Both the position numbers and the translations under genes were made by a program. The notes under the pieces were generated by a model, which was not told where the DNA came from, made no database searches, and was given only the letters and a program-made list of their open reading frames with translations. Source: Larix kaempferi (Eukaryota; Streptophyta; Pinopsida; Pinales; Pinaceae). From it: a DNA stretch of 64,000 nt. Of the stretch, positions 59,732 to 64,000 are shown piece after piece; the first letter of the stretch is position 1, and every line of letters starts with the position of its first letter. Location of the stretch: assembly GCA_027924585.1 (NCBI GenBank), contig BSBM01000232.1:26560501-26624500 (forward strand). The letters are read 5' to 3'.

Positions 59732-62700
59732 CATTTCCTGAGTTTTCTTTCTAGGCTCAGCACATACGCATGTACCTATGCCAATCATGAAAAGAAGTGT
59801 GCATGTTATAATCATTCTCATGAAATATTCATAATTTCTATAAATTTTTCTAATTCCAAAAGGTAATATCATATATTCATTTCATAAAATAAGTAGGAAA
59901 TCTCTAGCCAATACTTATTTGCATGCATGTTTATTTTCCTTAATGAGGTTTCCACATGAAAGAATTCAACTCACTACTTCTCTTGACACACCCTCTACAA
60001 CTGTCCCAATTCATAACACACTCCCACATCATCTTGCTCAACACAAGGAATGGGGCCCCCTTCTCTGAGTTAATAGTCCCGTGGAATCCCTTCTCTAAGT
60101 TAACAATACCTTAGTCTTGTTACCCCATTTCCCTTTCAGTTCTCTATCCCAGGCCATCCAGGGAATCTCCATGTTAGGATTCTAGAAATATTATGAATTT
60201 CTTATAGTTAATTCATTACAGTTGTCTCTTCTCTAGAGGCACTCACCCTCTAGGCTCAAGCATCCCCTTCTCTGAGTTAATAGTTCCTTGGGTGATCCAT
60301 CATTCGCCAAGGTTTTCTTGCATGAGAAGAGCACAACTTACAGGGTTCTCATGTCATTATAGTGGTCTTCTCCTCAGCTTTCTAACTTTAGCATATTGAA
60401 CTCCCTTATTGGATAAATTGCACCATCTCATAGAAACCAAATTTCACGATTATGAGTCTCTTCTCATGTTGTTTAGCTCTTGTAGGCCATAGCACATGGT
60501 ATTCCTACAATGTGCTCTCCTGACACCACTCACAAATAACCAATTAGTCAGTATAATAATAACCATATTCAAATCTAAGTTTACAATTTGGTACTCTACA
60601 TAAATTAGATTTAAATTAACTATGAGGTCCTCTTCATAGTGTCGGTTTCTTGTAAGTGGTAACATGTTGTCCTTATTTATGGTCTTATACTTTCTTCCAT
60701 AACTTGGACATCCACTTACAACATGCCTTCCTAACATAATTCTCAAACAACCAAACAATCATTAGTGTTTCCAACATTTAATTTTCATTTCATTACCCAC
60801 AACAGTCATGAAATGATCTCAGAATTATAACACCCACAATTCAATCATTTTCAGCTATCAACATATTCAATGCAATGAAATATGATTCACCATATATTCA
60901 TTACAAGCACATCAAATATTCTCACAATGCAATCAACACATGTACCAACATGCACATTCATATGATCTACTTATGCATATTCCCTCAATGCATCCTTTCC
61001 TTAATTAAAAAATTCCATAATCCAAACTCATATGATATTCCATGATAAGTTGAATGACTCAATAGATCCTCTACACGTCATCCATTCACCTTATAATTAC
61101 TTTTTTGATCATCTAGAAACCCCCTCTTCAGCCCAAATACAACACCAATAATATATATTTCTTTAGTTCTCTTTTGTGTTAGCAAAGAGTTTGCAATCCA
61201 AGACATTGATCACAAGCAAGGAGATCATTGGATACTTGTGTGGCACTATAGACTTCCCAATTTCAAGAAAACGTGGCCTCACACATGCTTATCTCACATG
61301 GAATCTATTTTCCAAACATGAATATAATACTCATTCACAACGGTTGTTAACTCTTAACCATTTCAATCATGACACACTAACTCATGAATGCATCAAACGA
61401 TTCTAAGATATTTTCATACTCAAAGATTTATTCCTTTATCTTAGTTGTGTCTCAAACACATATATGCATTCAAATGTCATCATGAACATATCCATGAAGA
61501 TGTCAAGCATGACTAAAGGAATTCTTACGCAATTCCCTTCAACACTCATGCAACTTAGGCATGATCATTTCCATACCTGTATGGTTTTGATCCACACCTT
61601 GGATGTTACCTAATCAATTGGTGTTTTATGGGAACTTACATGATTCCCTCCATATACCTCTTAACAAGATCCTTCATTTTCCCTTTTCACTATGAGATTG
61701 ATATCCACTAGTAACTGCATCACAATCATCTTCAACCATGCTCTCAACCCTTCATGGTTTTACCTCACATTAAAAACCATACTTATTTATCATGCCATAT
61801 CATTTCATATAAAAACATATCACTCTTAGCCCATAGACAATATCACATATATGTGTTCTAGCATAGTCTCATGCACTCTATCACATAGTATTTCCCAAGC
61901 TACCTACTAGTGCATATGCATTTAGCTATGTTATATTCTTAGCAATCTCATGGCATAAAGATATATACACATGACTACTTTCTTAACTACTTTCTTAGAA
62001 TAGTGAAACATAAACAATACAAAAGAAGAGTCAATGAATTTCTCCCTATCCTTAGCATAGAATACCATAGATTGGTTGATCTCTTCTAGGGTATATCTAC
62101 CAATTACACAATGATCATTAGCTACAATATCCTCACCCAAGTAGCAATACTAATTCATGCATAGGTTATACTTGTTACTTCTAAAACATACAATTCTATT
62201 CTAGAAAAAATGAGATTTAGGGAGAGGAGTTCTCCCTTGTTTAACAATTATTTATCGCTAAATTTATCCTTTGGTTTGTTGTTGCACCAATTTTCCGAAC
62301 ATCCTATATCATTATCTCATTCCCAATAAAAAATTATGGAATTATGGAATTCCGACATATTCCCACTCGTAGTTTCTAGATATTGTTGGAAACATAACTC
62401 TAAGCTAATCATGCAACATTATTAGCTATGTGCTTAAGCATATCTATATGCATTTATTTTTCACACATGCATATGGACATGTTTACATGCATTTATATGC
62501 ATCCTCTCTTAAAGTATACATATTTGTTTCAACTATGTTATTCACTTTCATCCCCAACATACGCATTCCTTAGATCTATTTACATATGATGAAATAAATT
62601 GAAATAGCAAAAGAGGAGCTTTAAGGAATTCTTCTTTTCCCAATATCTTTTATGATCTAGTATTTATGTCAACCGTGAGATCCATCCTTTGGAAAAATTT

Positions 62701-63054
62701 ATTTATATTGGAACCTATTGTCATGTCCTCTAGATCTATCTAACTAGGCCCAACTTGACACTCCATACTTATAGTTGATATGCAAATCTACTTTTCCTGA
62801 TTTTCCATTTGTTTTACTGCACACACATAGAGACTTCCTTTTCTTTTATTAAGTATGTTCCTGCAAATTCACCTTCGATTTCATGCTATTGTAATTCCTC
62901 CGTGTAGCATGATATTTTATACCTAAATTATAGATGATCCCATCCTTGGCCTTCCTTTCTGACCTCTTCTCTCCAACTACTACAACCATCTTCTTAGTAT
63001 CATGTAGCTCACTTTGTATCTTATGATCATATTGATTGGACATTCATCATAGAC
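59732..63054. other. Unassigned repeat-like DNA, no gene seen
   Basis: CCCTTCTCTGAGTTAATAGT and variants occur at about 60,060, 60,090 and 60,265. The general look (CA-rich, few coding motifs) resembles an LTR. No paired copy, primer site or clear border was found. The ORFs at 60,450-60,758 and 61,931-62,140 have no recognisable motif. Confidence 0.5.
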
Positions 63055-64000
63055 ATGTTGCCTTGTATTTTCTTTAACACACAATGCGTTAGTATGATCA
63101 ATATCATATGTGCATCAACCTTTGTTTTGGTGAACAATATTTTGTTTTTCCACATCCATTTCCATATGTTTACCATGCAAGGATGTCCATTGGCTCCCTA
63201 TATTTATGTGTTTACTACTGGCACCCTTGGTTATTTGTTGGATTTTGCTCACCTCTAGGGTTGTCTTATAAATATTTCCCTACAAAGGGGTGAGGACATC
63301 ATAAACAACCCTTTCATGCATGATTTCATTTTGTATGTGATTATTGAGTAGGAGTATATTTTGGCTACTAGATATTATTTGTCAATATTTTGTGAGGATA
63401 CATGGGAAAGTTTTAGTGACCAAAACACTATCTTTTAGTTGATTGATCTTTATGAGTCATCTGCTTGGATTTCACCTGATTAGAAGTTTGTTTGTCTTGG
63501 TATTATTGTAATCAGGGAAAAGTTTAAGGATCCATAATTTTCTCGAAGTGTAGAAACCTTGGTGAATCGTACTAATTCTTAAATTTGCAACCATACAATA
63601 TTTGGCAATTTTTTTGTAAAAATATTCAAATTTCTAAGGACTTTATATATTTTTTGGATAATTTTGGCTATTTTAGAGTAAAAAACTTATCCCATGGAAG
63701 TTGGGTGAATAATCTTTGAAAAAAGGGAAAATTGGCAAATCTTTTTTTGGGAAAAAGGTCTAAAAGTAGCCCATGGGATAAATTTCGCCTCTGAAATTTT
63801 CCCTAATTGTAATATATCATAGTATTCCTTTTAGTATTGAAATATCTCTAGTTTCCATATGGGATTGGTGCCTTGAATGGTTGCGGAGAAAACGTATTTT
63901 CTAGTAGTGTAAGGCTCTCCCCTTTGCAAGTAAGATAACTAAAATGACACAAATCCTCCAAAATTCACAAAATTATTATGCATTTTTTTGGATTCCTAGA
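63055..64000 (+). pseudogene. LINE reverse transcriptase fragment, split by a MITE, cut by the window end
   Basis: The plus-strand reading gives MINIICASTFVLVN, then MQGCPLAPYIYVFTTGTLGYLLD (the QGCPLAP RT block, about 63,175-63,245), and MHDFILYV where FADDTILYL-type catalytic residues would be (about 63,318-63,340, degenerate). WISPD.KFVCLGIIVI precedes the MITE, and after it IEISLVSIWDWCLE continues the conserved region (63,830-63,875). Several stops are present. The QGCPLAPY wording sets it apart from the two L1-type elements earlier in the window. Confidence 0.7.
63513..63805. mobile_element. hAT-like MITE inside the LINE fragment (293 bp)
   Basis: It starts CAGGGAAAAGTTTAAGGATC. The reverse complement of its end reads TAGGGAAAATTTCAGAGGCG. 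It is flanked by perfect 8-bp copies of ATTGTAAT at 63,505-63,512 and 63,806-63,813. Both termini fit the YARNG pattern. The termini and the inner AGCCCATG(G/T)GATAAATTT block match the 885-bp MITE at 32,104-32,988. The RT reading resumes on the far side. Confidence 0.92.

Overview
The window looks like nuclear DNA of a seed plant with a large, repeat-rich genome, most likely a gymnosperm. The reasons are one MIKC-type MADS-box first exon standing alone in AT-rich DNA, dense old non-LTR (LINE) and LTR retroelements nested inside one another, and no second host gene. The species cannot be named from the sequence. Every transposon gene is broken by stops or frameshifts; only the MADS exon is intact.

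Layout. 1-6.17 kb: a decayed plus-strand L1-type LINE, cut by the window edge, with an unusual coding-like module after its RNase H. 6.17-9.3 kb: AT-rich spacer. 10.05-10.24 kb: exon 1 (188 nt) of a MADS-domain transcription factor gene with a good splice donor; no later exon was recognised, so intron 1 may run through much of what follows. 10.2-22.2 kb: AT-rich DNA with short tandem duplications, two perfect inverted repeats, a minus-strand LINE fragment (12.43-13.42 kb), a LINE 3' fragment (about 17.9-18.7 kb) and a cluster of ACGT-core motifs (21.7-22.0 kb). 22.22-28.82 kb: a full-length LINE with an exact 16-bp target duplication.

28.8-59.7 kb is a stack of LTR elements. Element A is a minus-strand Ty3/gypsy element (30.35-36.47 kb, gag-PR-RT-RNaseH-IN order), itself interrupted by a hAT-like MITE (32,104-32,988) and a probable solo LTR (33,405-34,510). 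Element B is a large LTR pair (36,476 to about 50,315) with a non-coding interior. B holds solo LTR D (38,825-40,441, duplication AGAAG) and gag-only element C (40,728-47,908). C in turn carries E, a 4.4-kb TG...CA insertion with duplication TACAT, inside its left LTR. Element F (50,642 to about 59,731, minus strand) has 2.3-kb LTRs, a tRNA-iMet-type primer site, a coiled-coil/zinc-knuckle ORF and a second ORF of about 880 codons of unknown function, with no polymerase. 59.7-63.05 kb is unassigned repeat-like DNA. 63.06-64.0 kb is another LINE RT fragment, split by a second copy of the hAT-like MITE with a perfect 8-bp duplication.

How it fits together. The MADS gene is the only likely host function. 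The rest is a readable record of successive insertions, where terminal motifs, target duplications and interrupted reading frames agree on element borders and relative order. The most unusual items are the pol-less two-ORF element F, the arrays of short palindromes inside three unrelated LTRs, and the stop/start overlap between ORF1 and ORF2 seen in both LINEs where the junction is visible.
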